Source of the DNA: Monomorium pharaonis
Lineage: Eukaryota; Arthropoda; Insecta; Hymenoptera; Formicidae
Assembly: GCF_013373865.1 (NCBI RefSeq)
Contig: NC_050474.1
Location: 2,814,001 to 2,878,000 of the forward strand
DNA: 64,000 nt
Direction of reading: 5' to 3'
Shown here: one piece after another, positions 34,313-49,725 of the stretch
Layout of the letters: each line of letters starts with the position of its first letter
Numbering within the stretch: the stretch's first letter is position 1
Program-made: the position numbers and the translations under genes
The notes under the pieces: generated by a model
Databases searched by the model: none
The model's input: the letters and a program-made list of their open reading frames with translations, nothing else
Told to the model about the DNA's origin: nothing

Positions 34313-37300
34313 CCTGAAAGAAAATCGTTTTACCTAATTAACGAATACCGAATTCTACGGGAAAATCTCTTCACAATTTTTTTCCCCGCATTTTTATTCC
34401 CACGTGTCACGCTTTAGTTTCACCACGTTACCTCTTTTACCTAATTCACTGCTTTCGCTAATCTCGCGTAGTGTTCGAGCGACACCGATGTATCCGCGTA
34501 ACCAGGTGTATGCACACGCGGTATGTAGGGTTCGGTAACAACTGGCAGTTGACAACAATAACGCTGCCAGGAGTTTGCAATGTTGGGGCCGACGACGAGA
34601 CGCGTCATCCCGTCTGCTTTGGAACGACTTCAAGGTGTTGGCCGCTTAAATGCCGTACGATTCGTCATAAGGCATTCTAGAGGGAATGATGAGTCTCTCT
34701 AGGCTTGTGCAACGTCCCTCCACGCGTAACATTTTACCGAACAAAACACATTCGATCTCTCATTCTCTCCTGAGCTTCTAGTTCTTTCGCTCTACAACGC
34801 GCGAGAAATTATAAGATTGCGGAAGTTTATTCAGCGCTTCATGTCAACAATTTGGAGATTTATGAGATTCTGGTATCTTTGTTTTTCTTCATCAGAATTT
34901 TACGATGTTTAATTCCTTGATACTTATCAATGTTTTTTATTAATGCTAACGATGCTAATTGTTAACAATTATTTAATCAGATTAAAGGTAATTAAAATAG
35001 TTAAAGATAACTTAATAATATTTCAAATTTAATTATTGGATTAATCTCGGATCGATAACACATGTATCGAGAAACTTGATAATTTATGCTTTAGATTTGC
35101 GATTAGATTAGCTCGACGACGGCAATTCAACCGGTTTCTCGCCGCGAGCTTAACATCTGTTGCCGCACGAGCGGTCCATGCATCGTCTATCACGGATCAC
35201 GTAACTCTGAAATGATCGAGTATCACCTGAATCGGCTGCATTATAATATTAATGAAATTTACCAGACTGGAACGAGGATCGTGATTTCAGCTTCCTGAGT
35301 TTGAACAGGCGCACGTGCTTGCGTAACGATAACGATTTTCCAGCACGATGGTGCTTAATTACCTAAATACGGACTCGCACTCTTCCCTAGGATCTAAATA
35401 TACACATAGATATGCGTATAATTCTTCAAGAATGATTGTTTTACGTAAAAAGAAGTGGACACGGTATTCCCGCGTTAGCGAACAAACTTTAATTGCTGAG
35501 TTTTTCTTAGAATCGAAAAAGGAACTTATTAATCGTGAAATTTATTGAAAACTCATGTGACGCTCGTGTAACACATGAAGCGCGTGAATTATTTTATTCA
35601 ACGATGTTGCTCCACGTTCTGCATGCTTCCGAGAACTGCATTTGCGGTCGCTTCTGCATATGCGCGCGTACCATAAACGAAGAATCCTATCTCGAGTGTG
35701 CGTCCCCGATCGCGGTCTCCACGAGCGCCGTTTATTACGAGGGACAGGCAATTAATGCAAATATTGTAATCCGTCCCCGCGCGAGAATGCGTAAGTAAGT
35801 AGGTCGCGTCCGTTTGACCCGTCTTTTGTCCGGAGACGCTGTGTCCTCAAGTCGCTTTCACGCGTCTTCGTCGACGCAGTAAACGACACAATTCACCGGA
35901 ACGACAAATGCAAATAAAAAAAAAGAAAAAGAAACAATGATCGGAGAGCCCGCGACGACATCCCGCCCAATCGTCCCGGCAAGAAGGAAAGAACAAGCAA
36001 ATATTAATTATCGTAAAAGGCGAGAGCAAACGATCGTAAAATTCCCTAAGTGCCCGCGAGCTGAAATAAAAAAAAAACAACGGGGGCAACGGTGCGTCTC
36101 CACGGACGCGACAGTTGATCCGTGACATCAGCGTCGCACCCTAACGAAGGTCACAATATAAGGATGTGCTCGGGCGACACAGACGGAGGAATGTTAATTG
36201 AAAACTACGGGATCTAAATTAAGCGAGCGGCCCGAGATGTATCACCCAGAACCCTTAGAAAAAAAGCTAGAAGAGAACAATGGATGAACTAGAAGCGAAG
36301 GCTCGACAGGGGTTCATTTGGCGAATTTATAGATCGTCGATATCTGCGCGCGGAATCTCGGTGAGTTGGATTTGCATTTCGTGATCCTTGTTCCACGCGA
36401 AGTCTGCACGCGGAGTCTGCATTACTTCTGCCCGTCTGGGGAGCACGCATAAAAAGAATAATTTAGAATCGCGCGCTGTTTCTCTGTATCGTTATCGACG
36501 CCGATGCTCATTGATACGCAAATTCGTGCGATGTGTCGTGCACGATAAATAACAGAAGTCGGTCAGCTGCGGCCTCCAGGAGATGGAGGAGGAGGAACGG
36601 CCGAAGTGTTTGCGAACGTTCTCAGCGGATTGATCGATAATAAGACATAAAGTGAAACGTGTACGAGCGGCCTTCGCGCGCGGCTCATCTGTCCGATCGC
36701 TCTCACGCGGTTCTCTGGACGCGGTCCAAAGTTACATCATTTCGCGGGTTTGATGTGTTCCGCGATAACGGGCCGCGAGTCGAGTTATTAGGTAACTAAC
36801 GTCGATCACGCCTCGCGTGCGCTGGCATGCGCCGCGACAGCGCGGTTTAATTTCGATGCACTTGAAATAGCACGCCGAAAGTTCTCCGCTATTTTCGTTT
36901 TATGTACGCTGCAGTCGGAGGGTCCATCACGCGCGTTGACCACGGGCTATACTTCGCGCGGGGCTTCAACGGACTTATAGCCAGAACTGTCAGGCTATAG
37001 TTACAATAATACGGACTTGTCCGAGCAACCGAAATAAGACCGATGGGATCTTAATGTTAATTACCGTAAGTGAAGTTGACGGATAGAGACGGAGACAGAC
37101 AGTTCGTTTAACCGGCCAGTTTGGACTGGCGCGACTCCAGGGGTATTTCTAAGGTTACCAAGGTTAAGACACACGGCTGTTCTAGGGCCTCCTAATCAAT
37201 GAGCCCACTTTAAAGACAGCCTTGAAAATAGAGTCAATTTAAGGCCCCCTTCGCCGTAGGGAAGATCACAGATTATATATTTTTAGCTGCCTCCTTCTCT

Positions 37301-38447
37301 CCTCCGGCATCCCATGAAACCCCTTTACCAGGGGCCGGGTCAACTTATAATTTGTAAGAAGAAAATTATCTCTCTCTCCCATCTTTATGTCGATTGTCTT
37401 CGAAATAAATCATATTAATAATAAAACAATCTTGATTTTTAATTCACTTGGTGATTTTTATTAATGGAAAGAGGAATTTTATATCAAAAATTGTCGCATA
37501 TACTTCTTGATCAGGAAATTTACTTATTTTTTTTTGTCAGTGTAGAACCTAGAAAAAAAGAACGATTTTATTTATCAATTTCATACTTCGTAAAGCTACC
37601 ATTTATTTGATTTACTGTGGACCACCGTGCTTAAGCATCGCCGATCGTAATTCTTTCTTCGCGGCACAGGCCAATTTTGTTGCCGTCCGACTATCATCTG
37701 GCGAGCTCCGAAATCGAGCCGTGGAGCGTAGTAACGATTCGCGTAACGCATGATATAATCGGCCGTTTATCAGCGCTATTATCATCCATTAACATAACAA
37801 AGCGCTCTTGACCCGTTTAGTCTCATTAACAGCGAGTTCATGCTACAGTCGCGATTTGATCCTGCCCACCTACAACGATCCGACGTTCGTTACTGACGTT
37901 AATTACTCACGAAACCTCTTCCTTCGTGTCCGAACTGCGCACAATGCGGTTCGAATTGTATTGTTTGTACAAACGCAAATACGAAGCTTTTTTTCCAAAA
38001 ATATCGTTTTCGCAATTACTCATTTTCTACGTTGAAATCTTTCCGAGTTATTAATTTATCTATTAATTTCTAATAAAAAATAATTTTCTTTGACGAAAAG
38101 ATTGCTTTGTCTAACTGATCCATCATAATGGCAGTAAAAACGCGAAAAGATTTGAATTTTAATTACAAAATTAATGTACTCTCGGGGACATTGCGATAGG
38201 AAAGCATGAAAAGATTCATCAATGAAAAGACATCATTGACAGTTCGGTCGCCACGAGTGCTTTTACGTCAAAAATGGAGGAACTGTACCGCTAATACAGC
38301 TGTCGCGTATCGATTAATCGCGTTTTGCGTGACGTCAGATCCGAGATTGCTCGATGAATACCGTCGACGGAAAGCTATGCAACCTTTATTATCGTGACCG
38401 AGTTTTCGAATTTAAGTCGATTGAATTTAAAGAAGAGAGGTTCCTCG
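34313..38447. other. Intergenic DNA upstream of the Swim-like gene
   Basis: No supported gene. The first few hundred bases must hold the promoter and untranslated exon of the Swim-like gene. The rest is mixed-composition DNA with many CpGs (for example 36600-37000). Open frames here are short and have no recognisable domain. A pyrimidine-rich segment around 37300-37400 lies in otherwise AT-rich surroundings. Likely regulatory or neutral DNA. Confidence 0.4.
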
Positions 38448-38471
38448 TACGGTAGGTTTTCACCTACCGTA
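38448..38471. other. Perfect 9-bp stem hairpin
   Basis: TACGGTAGG at 38448-38456 and its exact reverse complement at 38463-38471 around a 6-nt loop. It stands alone in intergenic DNA; no gene end is next to it, so no terminator role is implied. Confidence 0.6.
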
Positions 38472-41400
38472 GATTATTTTACCAAAAATCATCGAGATCT
38501 TATAGATATCTCAAACATATCTTATTAAAGTTATATATATATTTAATATAAATATTCAAAATAATATTTCTAGAAAATGTCTAGAAGTTGCTTGAAACAT
38601 ACCCAAAAAGAATATCATCTTTAAAATTTGTTTGCTATAAGTTATTTCTTTTACGGGAAAAATTTTATGAGTTTTAAAAAATAATAAAAGTAAATACGAC
38701 AGTTAAAAATTAATATTAACGTAAAGATAAATACTGATATATAAATATTAAAATACTAATAAAGAAAACCTGATAAAAAATAATGTCAAATGGCGACAAA
38801 ATTACCTGATTGTATAGTGGCAGACAACTAAAAAGGATTATCTCTCTGCATTAAATACGTGTCGTGAAAAATCGCGGAAATTTTCATTCACCACTCGCTC
38901 GAATCGCTCACGACGACGTAACAACGCTCCTCGATCGATGACGAGTGAGATCAGCGCGGCTTCTGGCCGCGCGTGGCGCGTTGCGAGTGACGCAGCATCC
39001 CTGATTAAATGCAACGCGCGTATCCGATTAGCCGCGGCCAGAGCGTGGTCTTTACATCATAATTATAGATTAAATTCCACGGGCATCGCGTCAACTCGCT
39101 CGCGCGCGCGTTTCGCGCCACGCCGGGCAGAAATGAATTAATCGTGTCTTTCATCGAGCGAATAATATTTCCTCGCGCCATCAGAAAGCAGTCGAGGGAT
39201 GTCACTCTTCCGCGAGTCACGCGGTTTTTTCGCGATTTCTTTTTTTTTTTTCCTTTCGCCGCGTGCATCCGCCCATCATCGAATCGGTGATTCACCCGCG
39301 GATGTGATACACCGCTCGGTTACGTGTTAGTACACTTATAGATCGCACGTCAACCGGCCGATTGTCCTTCGAATTGTTATACTCTTAACCTGCAAGTTCT
39401 CCCCTTCTCCGGGAAGAAGGGTCGACCGTTCGTCAGACACATACGCAGATTTCAATGAGAAACCAGTGTTAGTATCCGGCTCCCTTTCGGATTCTCTCGG
39501 TACAAAGTTTCTGAATGCACATTTATCTCATAATTCTCATGTACTTTTGTTTATCTATTTCTTGAAAACTGATTTTCACGTAGAATTTTCGCGAAATAAA
39601 ATTCAGAAGAATCGGCTACACTCTGCTAAACATTAAAGAATCAAATAAACACTTCTTTAACTTAAATAACATTTTGTTATTTCTAACCGCCATGTATACT
39701 AAAATTTGTTATTTTATTATAGCATATATAAACCGTAGTTTTAAAAAAGTTTTATTCAATTAACATGTTTCTGCGATCAAATTGCTTTTAGCAAAGTAAA
39801 CGGTCCACATTAATGTGTGTATTTAGCAAATAATAAACTAAATTAGAATTTCGCTTTCTCTCTCAAATTTAACATTTCTCGAGTTAACTTGTTTAACTCC
39901 GTTGCTTCAGTTAAATTAACGAAATAAGCGGAAACAATGACGACCTACAGGAATAATTAAAAATCATTCAAATCGAGTATAATTCTATTATAATTTGACT
40001 ATAAATTTAACAGTGCGTAACGCAGAACTAAATCTCGCCGAGAAAGCCGAGTTTCGAAATTTCTATCGCGAAGCGAACATTCGCCTATGCTAAACAAACC
40101 GGCGACGACGTTTGCATACATTCATAAGGCGGAGCGGGATTCTGTAATCCCTGGCAGCAGGCTGACTGTCAAGCAGCGCGTCGCTAAACGGCAATGACAT
40201 AACACGATACTCGCGTCAACGCGTAATCCGCAATGCGTAAGCTTTCGCGCATCCTCCTTCGCGAGGGAGAGTTGCACGCGTTCTTCGGTGCTTTCCAACT
40301 TTCGTAAAAATTCGAGAGAGTTAACTGTCAATCTTCTTTTCCGTTTTATTTCTGGACGTAGCGTCGAGAATCTTTTTTAATCGACAGACGGACGAGGCTT
40401 GCGCGCACGTGGATGCATTTTTGCAGGTTTGCAAAATAATAGGAATATATTTCGACAGAATCGCGCAATCATTCCGCGACTGAAGAGATCGAGCACGGAT
40501 CCGGGTTTCCTTAGTGTAGGTATTTCTGAATGCGTTCGGGCATTCCGCTCCACCGGATATTGGAAAAATAAACAGACCGACGATATAGAGCCTCTGTTTT
40601 ATATTCTGCCACTGCTTATTTTTATGGGCCCCCGTACGAAAAGCGTGAACGCGGGGAAGAACGTGTCGGAAATTGAAAGATCCTCCCGCGATTCGCCTTT
40701 TATTTGCTCTTCTTTCTTCTCTTCTCGTGGCAGTGAGATGTTGCGCGTGGGACGCGCATCTTTTCAACGTGCCCGCTCTCGAGCGTAGAGTAAAACTCAA
40801 AGCAAATAATGACTGTCCGGGTTGGCTCGTCGGATCGATCGCGATCATCGGGGGATTCTCTCGCATCCCCGATCTCTTCCTCTCTAGAGAAAAAAAAAAT
40901 TGCTCTCTTTCTATCGGACCTTTCCTTTTTCCTTCGGACGTGCATCGCGACGCGCGCAACGTACAAAAAGCAATAGAGATTTATAGATCGACGAATTATT
41001 GCCGGCGGAACAGGCTTAGCTATAATTGGCTCGCGGCGTAGCGACGCTTCGTTAAAGGAGCCGCGTATCTGCATGCATGAGAGCTTTCAACCCACGCAAA
41101 TGGTCATCGCTCTCAAATAGAGAGAATCCAAACCGCGCCGCGGTCGCTCGCGGAAAGCTCGACCTCTTGCGTCAACGTCGAGACGCATGCCAGCCGATTC
41201 ACGCTACCTGTGCCGCCGTGCGTTGAACGAGGATACGACGCTAAACGCCGCGCATGTGACACGCGTGAATCCCGCGCTCGGCGACTGTCACACGGATATT
41301 TCACACCCCACGTTGCGTCTTGCGCAATGCTGATTTTTTTCTTTTTTTTTTAATCGAGCGATCTTGACTTCGTGACTAACCAAAATTACCTTTTCAGAAA

Positions 41401-44400
41401 AGATGCCAGGTTTATGCGCTCCTCAATGAAAGAAACCAAAAATCCCAAGTACAATAGCATAATAATATCTTCGAGTCTCCCTTAAAAAAATATTAATAGT
41501 ACAAAATTGTGAATTGGAAAGAGAATGTATATTTATATGTCTTCGAAACATAACTGTTCAACTACTTTTAAAGTATGACTAATTCTCACTATCAGTTTCG
41601 AACTCCCTGTTCGAATTCTACGAGCAATCGCGGCATTACGACATCAATTTTCAAAGAACGTGATTTCTTTGAATATTATTTTATTCCGTGAAGTTTATTA
41701 TTTTTTTTTTTTATATGTAATTCCCCGCGCTTAGGTACTTTCAGTGAATTAAAGCTGTCGGCAAAAATCATGCCGCGTTAATCCAGTTTATTATTAGGCA
41801 CGAGCCCTGTTTTCTTTTTCACACGTTTTAGGCTTTACGAATGAGCGGCCCGTCGGATTTTCTTTTGCTCCGCCTCTCTTTTCAGCGTTGTAAAATAAAT
41901 TTCAACTCCCGCTTTTTTTAAAGTGTGTTTACCGCGCGGCGCGCCGCGGTTATTCGCCGCCCTACAAATTGTTAATACTAAAAATAACGTGTACGTCATA
42001 TCACAGGCAGAAGGACAGAATGGATGCGCGCCGTTGCCCCAAATTCCGCGGTGTTATAGGTTGTTTGCGTTTACATACCTCGGGAAAAGCATTCATTCTA
42101 GAATAGCTTGTAACTTACGCGATGTGTACGCGTCATCCTGTTGATTTCGGTGTGAAAATTGATCGTCGGAGATTTCCTCGCTCGTCCCGAAGATTTTCGA
42201 GGTCGGGAGACGATGCCAAATTTAATTAAATCTCCGAATCCTAGTGCGGAGTTTCGTTAACATCAACGTGTTGAAATTTCAACGTTTACTGGGACGCAAG
42301 TTTAAAAGGCGCGAAATTAAACCCGGAGAGCGCGTTCACGTCATGTGTCTACATACGCATCTCGTCCCGCGCAAACATTTATCAACGCCTCTCTAACATA
42401 GTAAACTGATTTATTGGAAGCGATTAATAGCGGTTTCCTAACAGCCGTTCAATGGCGGCGCCTGTGATAACGGTAAGTCGCAATAAACGCGTTCGGTTAA
42501 TTTACGGCAATGAAGTATATCGATCTCGCGACCTGTGTCAGTGCAATCTGCGCGTTTACGATGGCGCGGCTATATAGATAAAACGCTTCTCGGCTTTATT
42601 AACTGTTAACACGTGCATCAAGATAGGAAAAATTAAAATTACTTTCCTCTTCTCACGACATTAAGCGTGCGCTTGAAATGAAAATGTAAAATTAAATAAA
42701 ATGCATAATTGTTTCCTCAACGGCTTCGAGAGTATTTTTCAAAAACATCATTGCGACTATTACTCATATATTAATAGCTCGGGCAGAATTAGTCACACAA
42801 AAATTATGAATTCTACTTCTAAAAAAAGCGATTACTCAATTTTTCTGCCGATATTTAAAAGAGGAAAAGTAAAAATTGAGTAATCGCCTCTCTTGGCACG
42901 AGAATATTTTTCCGCGTGATGGTTTAAAATATAATGATCGACAATCAAATGCCAGCGCTGCATACGCAACAAGTAAATATAGCGATGACAATCTGCGTCT
43001 GCATGCTCCCCCGTCTTCGATTCATCGTAAGCGCAAATCTATACCACGAGAAACTCCCACGTCATTTTAGGAAATCCCTCGGATAGTTGGCAAAAATCGC
43101 CATTGTACTTCGGTCGATCCGCAGCTTCCGCATCAGTGGGATCTCACTAATGCGTATAACGGATTGCTCCCGCGTTGTCGCGATCGTAATAACAGCGCGC
43201 GCGATAATTGTTCAATTATCGTCGCGGAACACTATATTAATGCGTGACGGCTGATGATTATCGGCAAAACGCGGACGCGCGCCTGGCATCGCATTTTGCT
43301 ATCGCAATACCGATCTCTCCGAGTTACGAATTACATGCGAGCGGCGTCGTGAGGATTACGTCGTACCGTTGACGCATAGGCGATTATGAAACTGACGTGC
43401 GTGTCCCGCCACACCATTCTGAAATAATCAGATTCCTGCCCCTAGATTAACAGACGCTTTTGGCGAAATGCGTTTAACCAGGAAGTAGTCACCTGGGAAG
43501 TTTCTTACGTCTTAGCAGCGAGAAAATAAAGTACTTACTCCATACAGTAATTGCCGATCCGTTCTTTTTTTTTCCATTTTTTCCTTATCTTTTTGAAAAA
43601 TATTGAATATATAAATTTTAATATGCATAATGATCTCAAATAAATTATTAAACGGATGATCGTTGACACGAGAAAACTAGATGACTATTCTATTTTCGGG
43701 TTAATAAAATGTACGTTTCTTATATCAATTTCTATCTACATTTTCATGCCGATTTCCGCGGCGAGAGATTCCGTTGTCAGTTCGACGTCGTCGGGGCCAC
43801 GACGGACGGCGTCCCCGATAAACACGCCGCGATAATGTTAATAGAATTTTACCTCTCGGTGTGTGACCCACATCTCGCCCCGTTTGATAACGGCCTTTTC
43901 ATTAACGCGGGATTAGCGCGGGATTTATCCGCGCCGCGGTCCGTTCATCAAAAGATGTTTACTTTCCGTCGCGACGCGCGTCGGGGAAGATTATTAATAC
44001 GCTCGGCTCAAAGTAGAACAGAATCGTCGAGATGGGACTTCTTACAGTCGCCGTATCGTTTTGATGATGCAACTGCACCATGAGAGTTTTAATTGCGCCC
44101 GTAAATTTCGCCGGCGTCGGCTGTGACTGCAGCGGCAGAAGGATCAACGGAAGGCAGCTTACAGCTTGAAAATTAATATCGAACCTAGCTGCCATTGTAG
44201 GTAAGTGTGAGCTTTTCAAGGAAAAAATATAAAAGACATTTGATATCATTATCAAACACACACACAACATGATTTCATCTGATTATTGTATTAAATTTTA
44301 TTCAAGTTGAAATCGAACTGATTTATCTTTTGTTGGATTTAACATTTAAAATCAAATTCTATTTGCGTATATGTGTGTGTTTGAAAAAAAAATATTTATA

Positions 44401-47400
44401 AAAGTTTTGCGAAACTCACCGCACGTACACTCTCGAATAGGTGAAACGCAGTGCAGATAGAGAAAAATGTTCATTTTAAAAACATTCTAAAAAAACTTTT
44501 GTATTTATCGCCCGAGATAGAGATAAGTCCGCTCACATTACACGTGCGAGGGGACGGGGAATATTAAAAATATGTTCGTGATACGCTCCAATTCACCAAG
44601 GTAACATTCCACCGAGTATCCGGAGATAAGGGACAATATGAGATCGTATCTGAGATATTCATTTCGCGAAGGGCCCCAAGGGCGTGATTTTTCATTTGCC
44701 GCCAACGCAGTTTCCGAAGCAATCGAAAGTATCGCGAGGAAAATAACTAGCTGATAAGTAGTCCCGCCAAAATCAAACCTCCGTCGAAAACTCTCCGTAC
44801 TAAAAATCAATCTCCTGTCTGTGTCAAAAAATTCTTAAAACTAAATCTGAAGCTTTTACGATAAATTGTGCAATTGCGCGTAAAGTTTCGCGCTAAAATC
44901 CTCGCGCCGCAATCGTCATTCGTCGCAGCCTTGTCGCCTCATATAACTTGCAGCTCCGCAAGCTGGTTAATCTATCTAACTATCGCGTACGAACGCAGAA
45001 GTCAGAGCTATTAACACGCTGCAGCACCGATGAAAGTTGCAATATTACCATATATACGAGTAATCGGCGCGGAGCGACAAGGCTGCGGTCTGTCATTTGG
45101 AATGAAGAACTTTGAAGCTCATGTCAAATTGTATTGAAGATTGAGTATTGCGAGATGGAAAATTAGAATTCAACCAATCAAACGACAGTAAAACAAACTA
45201 AAATTATTTGATCGGTCAAATTCAAATTATTAATTTGCGATTCTCGGTCTTAAGAATACACGTGTACGAGTTTCGAGATAGTTCTCAGCGTGAATTTCTC
45301 AATGTGCTTTGACAAACGAGATTTTCGGGCGCTGCTATTTTCTTTTTTACTTTTTTTATTCGTATTTATATCGCGCGAAGTGTACGCGCTCACTCTCTCG
45401 CCTTAATCACCGCGCGATACTCGTTGCATAGAGTTACAAGTCGTGATATAAATTGCTCGGCGGTGCTAAGAATGCGGCTTGATGAAGCTTTTTTTCTCGA
45501 GCTCGCAGAGATAAATCGAGCATCGAGTGTGAGAACCGTTATAAAAAAAAAAAAAGGAGAGAAGACTCTTGATTCTTATTGCGGCGAAAATCGACCCTAA
45601 AGCAAAACGAGAATCTAATTGATCTCTACTTGCGGACCTCTTGGTCCCGATCGATGACGAATCTTCTCTGGATTTGTACATTGATACAATTTGCGGATTA
45701 GGTCGATAACGACAGACAAATCGCTATTTAAGTGACTGGTGCAGGTCGCGACATCGGGATATCAAACTCGCGCGTTCACATTTGTCAAAGTTCGCCAGCG
45801 GATAATTCCCGGTTGTACGCATCTTCGTACTCCGCGTTTTTTTTTCCTCGTCGTTGACTTCATCATTAAGATCAAGCGATTCTGAGAACGGTCGATCCTT
45901 ATTAATCTTTTTTTTTTTACCAAACTAAATGAATAAGCCGCGAAACGCTCGATTGTCCAAATGTGAGACTCTTAAGTTTTGCATTGGCGCGGACGTAAGT
46001 TAAAATTTAAGAAATTAAATTTTATGTTTACCTAACTCTAAAATTAAAAAAAGATTTCACAATTTAAATATGTAATTGTATCTTATTCTCTAAAGTTATT
46101 TTTTAATAATAAAAGACGTGAACAAGAGGACAAATGTATCGAGACAAAAATTTGCAATCATATGTAATTACGTTATGTTCTCAGTATTTTTAGAATAAAA
46201 TATAAATTAATTATCGAGATTACAATTTATTATAATTTTGATATAAAAGTACGTCTAGGACACAATCAAACACACGATATGTATTACACGAACAATCTTT
46301 TGTTTTTGTAAGAATTTTTGAAAAAAAGGTGATGGAGAAATAAGACGAGTATTCGCATTCCTCTCATTTCTTTTGCGACGTAAATAACATCAGCGTCTGA
46401 TAGCGATTTGATAAGATATTCAAATTCAGGTCTCTATTCATCAGTCGCAAAAGAGAAAGAACCTGATGATCGTGAATGAAAGTAAGAGAAAAATGCAATT
46501 AGCATTATATCTCAAAACTCATTTATTATCAACTTGTCTGATAAGAGAAATTAATCAACCACATGTCACAATAATTTCAGCTATTGAAATTCGCAAATCA
46601 TGGTTCTGGACATAAAATTTTTCACGTTAAGAGAGCGAGAGAATTGTAAAAATTCTTGTTTTTCCTACCTTGTTTAATACCGTAATAATTTATAATTTTA
46701 TATGACAGCTATGCGCACAATTTTGATCTCTCACTTGCCACGATCGCGCTCACTCTCTGGGAAATCGGTAAAAATAATCAATCGTACGCATGTTACGACA
46801 CCATTCAACAATCTGCACCACTTACTCGAGAACGGCGGGACTCACAATCAATCTGGTCCAAATCGAGGACTATCTTCTTTGGCGACTGTCGACTCGCATG
46901 TGCCTCGTGCAACCGGGAACGACTGCGCGATTGTGAAGGGAAGAAGAACAAAAAAAAAAGAAAGAAAAAAGAAAAATTTTTAAAAAATATTAATTGACGA
47001 AAATCCGCGGGAAGGGCTCGGCAGGCTTAGACGTGGGATCGGCTCGCGATCGGGGAAGATCACGGGAGAGAGAGAAAGAGAACACAGCCGGTGCTGGCGG
47101 CTCGAAAGCGCGAGCCTAACTGACCCGCGGAGACGAGAGGTGAACGCAAGCTAAACTAAGTCTCGGTATCACAATTCGGTTCGAACCGCCACGCGTGGAT
47201 TCGAGCGGCGCGAACCGAGCGCGACAAGCCGTGAGCCACGATCGGCATGGTCCACCACCCACCGACGTCTTCTTCCGCCCTTCCCCGTCATCGCCCGCCC
47301 CGGGATGACGAAGGCGCGGACGGATGACGGCCGCCGAAGGCGGGAAGGCGAGCCCGCGAGTATCGGCACGCGCGGCAGATCGGCGAAGGACGCGCGGCGA

Positions 47401-49725
47401 TGTTTTTCCGGCGTTGGACCGCAACGACGGCATCGTCACGCGATAAAAAATTTTGAAGATGCTGGCGGTCCAGAGCATCCCGTAAAATTTTTCGGGAGGA
47501 CCGGATTGCTCAAGCCTCTCCTCGCGAGGCGCCACGGGCCCTACGGGCGCGGAAGCTATCCGAGCCTATTTCTAGAAACGACAGGCGATACCCTCCGGGT
47601 ATCTCTATCGGGCACTTCTGTGCACGAAGACGATAGCGTCTACCATCCTTCCCGGCGCTTAATCTAGCGTTTAGAAAGCGCGTGGTATAATTAACGTGTC
47701 AAGGATCCGCGGATACTTGGGTACTCACTCGACGAGCGCACTTGATCCGAGAAGGGAAGAGGTCAATCTCTCTCTTTCTCTCTCTATCGTCTGTCTCTCT
47801 CTATTGATAGACACGCGCGCCCGAGACGACGAGATCGTCCTGGAAATTGCACCCGGGACCAATCGGAGAGAAAGATCTCGTCCGACCTGGAGCGCGAGTC
47901 CGACTGAGGTCGGCGGATAATGCGGGCGTGCTGAAAACCTATATCGGCTTCATCTCGGCCGACCGGATCTCCCCCGAAAGCGAACGTACTTCCGACGCGC
48001 GATTCGTCATTGTCGTGACGCGCGGACGATATTATTCGGGGAGGATAAACTTTACGGTCCGGAATGCTGAAAGCGTGCTAACGCGCGCGCGTTTTCCCGC
48101 GAAAGAGCTGTCCGTCAACGAAAGAGCTATCCTGGGAGGGCGATATCATCGCGCAAGAATACGACACGAATTTCTGGCGAAAATAAACGTGGAAACGGAC
48201 CCATGAGAGAGCTTTTTTTCTGTAATTATTTGTACCGCACAATAATTATTTGATAAGAGAAACATTTTAAGCTCTAAAGTGTACGAAAAAGCAGTTTATT
48301 AACACAAAAAATGTCTATTTTTATGTAATGATTAACAGAAATAATAAAAATCTTCCCTGGGAAGAAAAATCCTGGGTAACTGAAGTCTTCAAACGGTCCC
48401 CCTAGACGGCTCAATTTGAATATTATATAATATTACTGATCGTCTAGAGTCTAGAGACTATATTGAATTATCTAAAGGAATACTGAAATATTATAGAGTG
48501 TCTAGGGATCACTTTTAAACAGAGACAGTCGCGCGTTACCGCAGGCTATCGTTCCGATAACGCGATATTTTTACGTCCATATCCTCTTTCGTACAAACCC
48601 TCGTTCGAACACTAATAAAACAAAGTGACAGACACGCGTATACGCGTCCGCAAAAATGCGAACGGTTGCAGATCGCGGTATTGTTATCGTATTATGATTA
48701 TGCGTAGATTCGCGCAGCTGAAATGTTGATACCCGGCGCTGATAACAATGACGTTTGCGTGCAAACACGTATCTCTCTAAATATAAAGCAGACGTTCTTC
48801 TTCTTTTTTTTTTCAAGCAAAGGAGCAGTTTCGCACGCGAAAAGAAAGAGGGAAAACAACGTCGAATGTGTTTTCGCGCTTTCGCCTCGCTCCCGTTGCG
48901 CGCGATCTAATTTCGAAGTTGAAAATATTTGAGACGAGATATATCTCTCTTTCTCTCGCCTTGAGTGCTTTCCGACTCGCGTTCATAAACGACATAATGA
49001 AATGCTTATCGAATTCGCGTGGTTGTCACGCCGATGAATGAATTATGATATAATCTGCCGTTCGAATTTAATACACTCGGCTCAATTGACGATGACGAAT
49101 TCACCGAGAATGCCGGCAAACGGGCGCTATGTAAGCCGATCGCACGAATCGATCGCGTTAAATCGGTTTCTTTTATAGAATGACTCGTAAAGTGTCGCGA
49201 TGACGAACGCGCGAGAGAGCTCGAAGAGAGAAAGAGAGAGGAGCCGAGTTAAAAAATGCAACGTACGGCGAGGATGCCGCGATCGATTGGAAATTAATTA
49301 ATATCGCGACCGGGTGACGATGATCAATCGCGCAATTCGCGCGTCGTCGCCGATTAAAGCACGATGCTATTTATAACGATTGACTGTCCGGCCTTAATTA
49401 TTCATTGTTTCGGGATGACATTGAGTAAGAGAGGGGAGATTAATCCATGGAAATGACCCCGCGGAGAATTATGCGATGTGATGAGCTGTGACTCGCGGAT
49501 CTGATGTTCCAGTCCGTGTACAGGAAAAACAGTATCGAATTAAAATTCATATATTCTGTTTAAAAATCATTTTCATACATAAGCTGCAACCACATAGTTT
49601 CTTCAGTGATAATCTTGCTTACATGTAATTTAATCTTTTTCCAAGAATTTTATTATCTTAAATTTCAGCAAGATATTCAGCAAAGTATAAAATTTTTTAT
49701 ATAAACATTTTATGTCTCTTTGCTG
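38472..49725. other. Gene-poor, CpG-rich intergenic DNA
   Basis: Eleven kilobases without a supported protein gene. Long open frames exist (for example minus strand 40321-40959, plus strand 47305-47667 and 47847-48206) but they lie in GC-rich, stop-poor DNA, overlap frames on the other strand and carry only low-complexity basic/serine-rich sequence. CpG-dense parts are about 38870-39150, 40700-41300, 43100-43400 and 46980-48200. They could be unmethylated regulatory DNA of a neighbouring gene. No RNA gene or repeat family recognised. Confidence 0.4.

Noticed and set aside
40321..40959. 212-codon minus-strand open frame in the gene-poor region
   Set aside because: Basic, low-complexity sequence in CpG-rich DNA with competing frames on the plus strand; no domain, no splice context, no family resemblance.
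47116..48206. Cluster of 120-140-codon frames on both strands
   Set aside because: Stop codons are rare here because of high GC; overlapping frames on both strands with arginine-rich content are typical chance frames.
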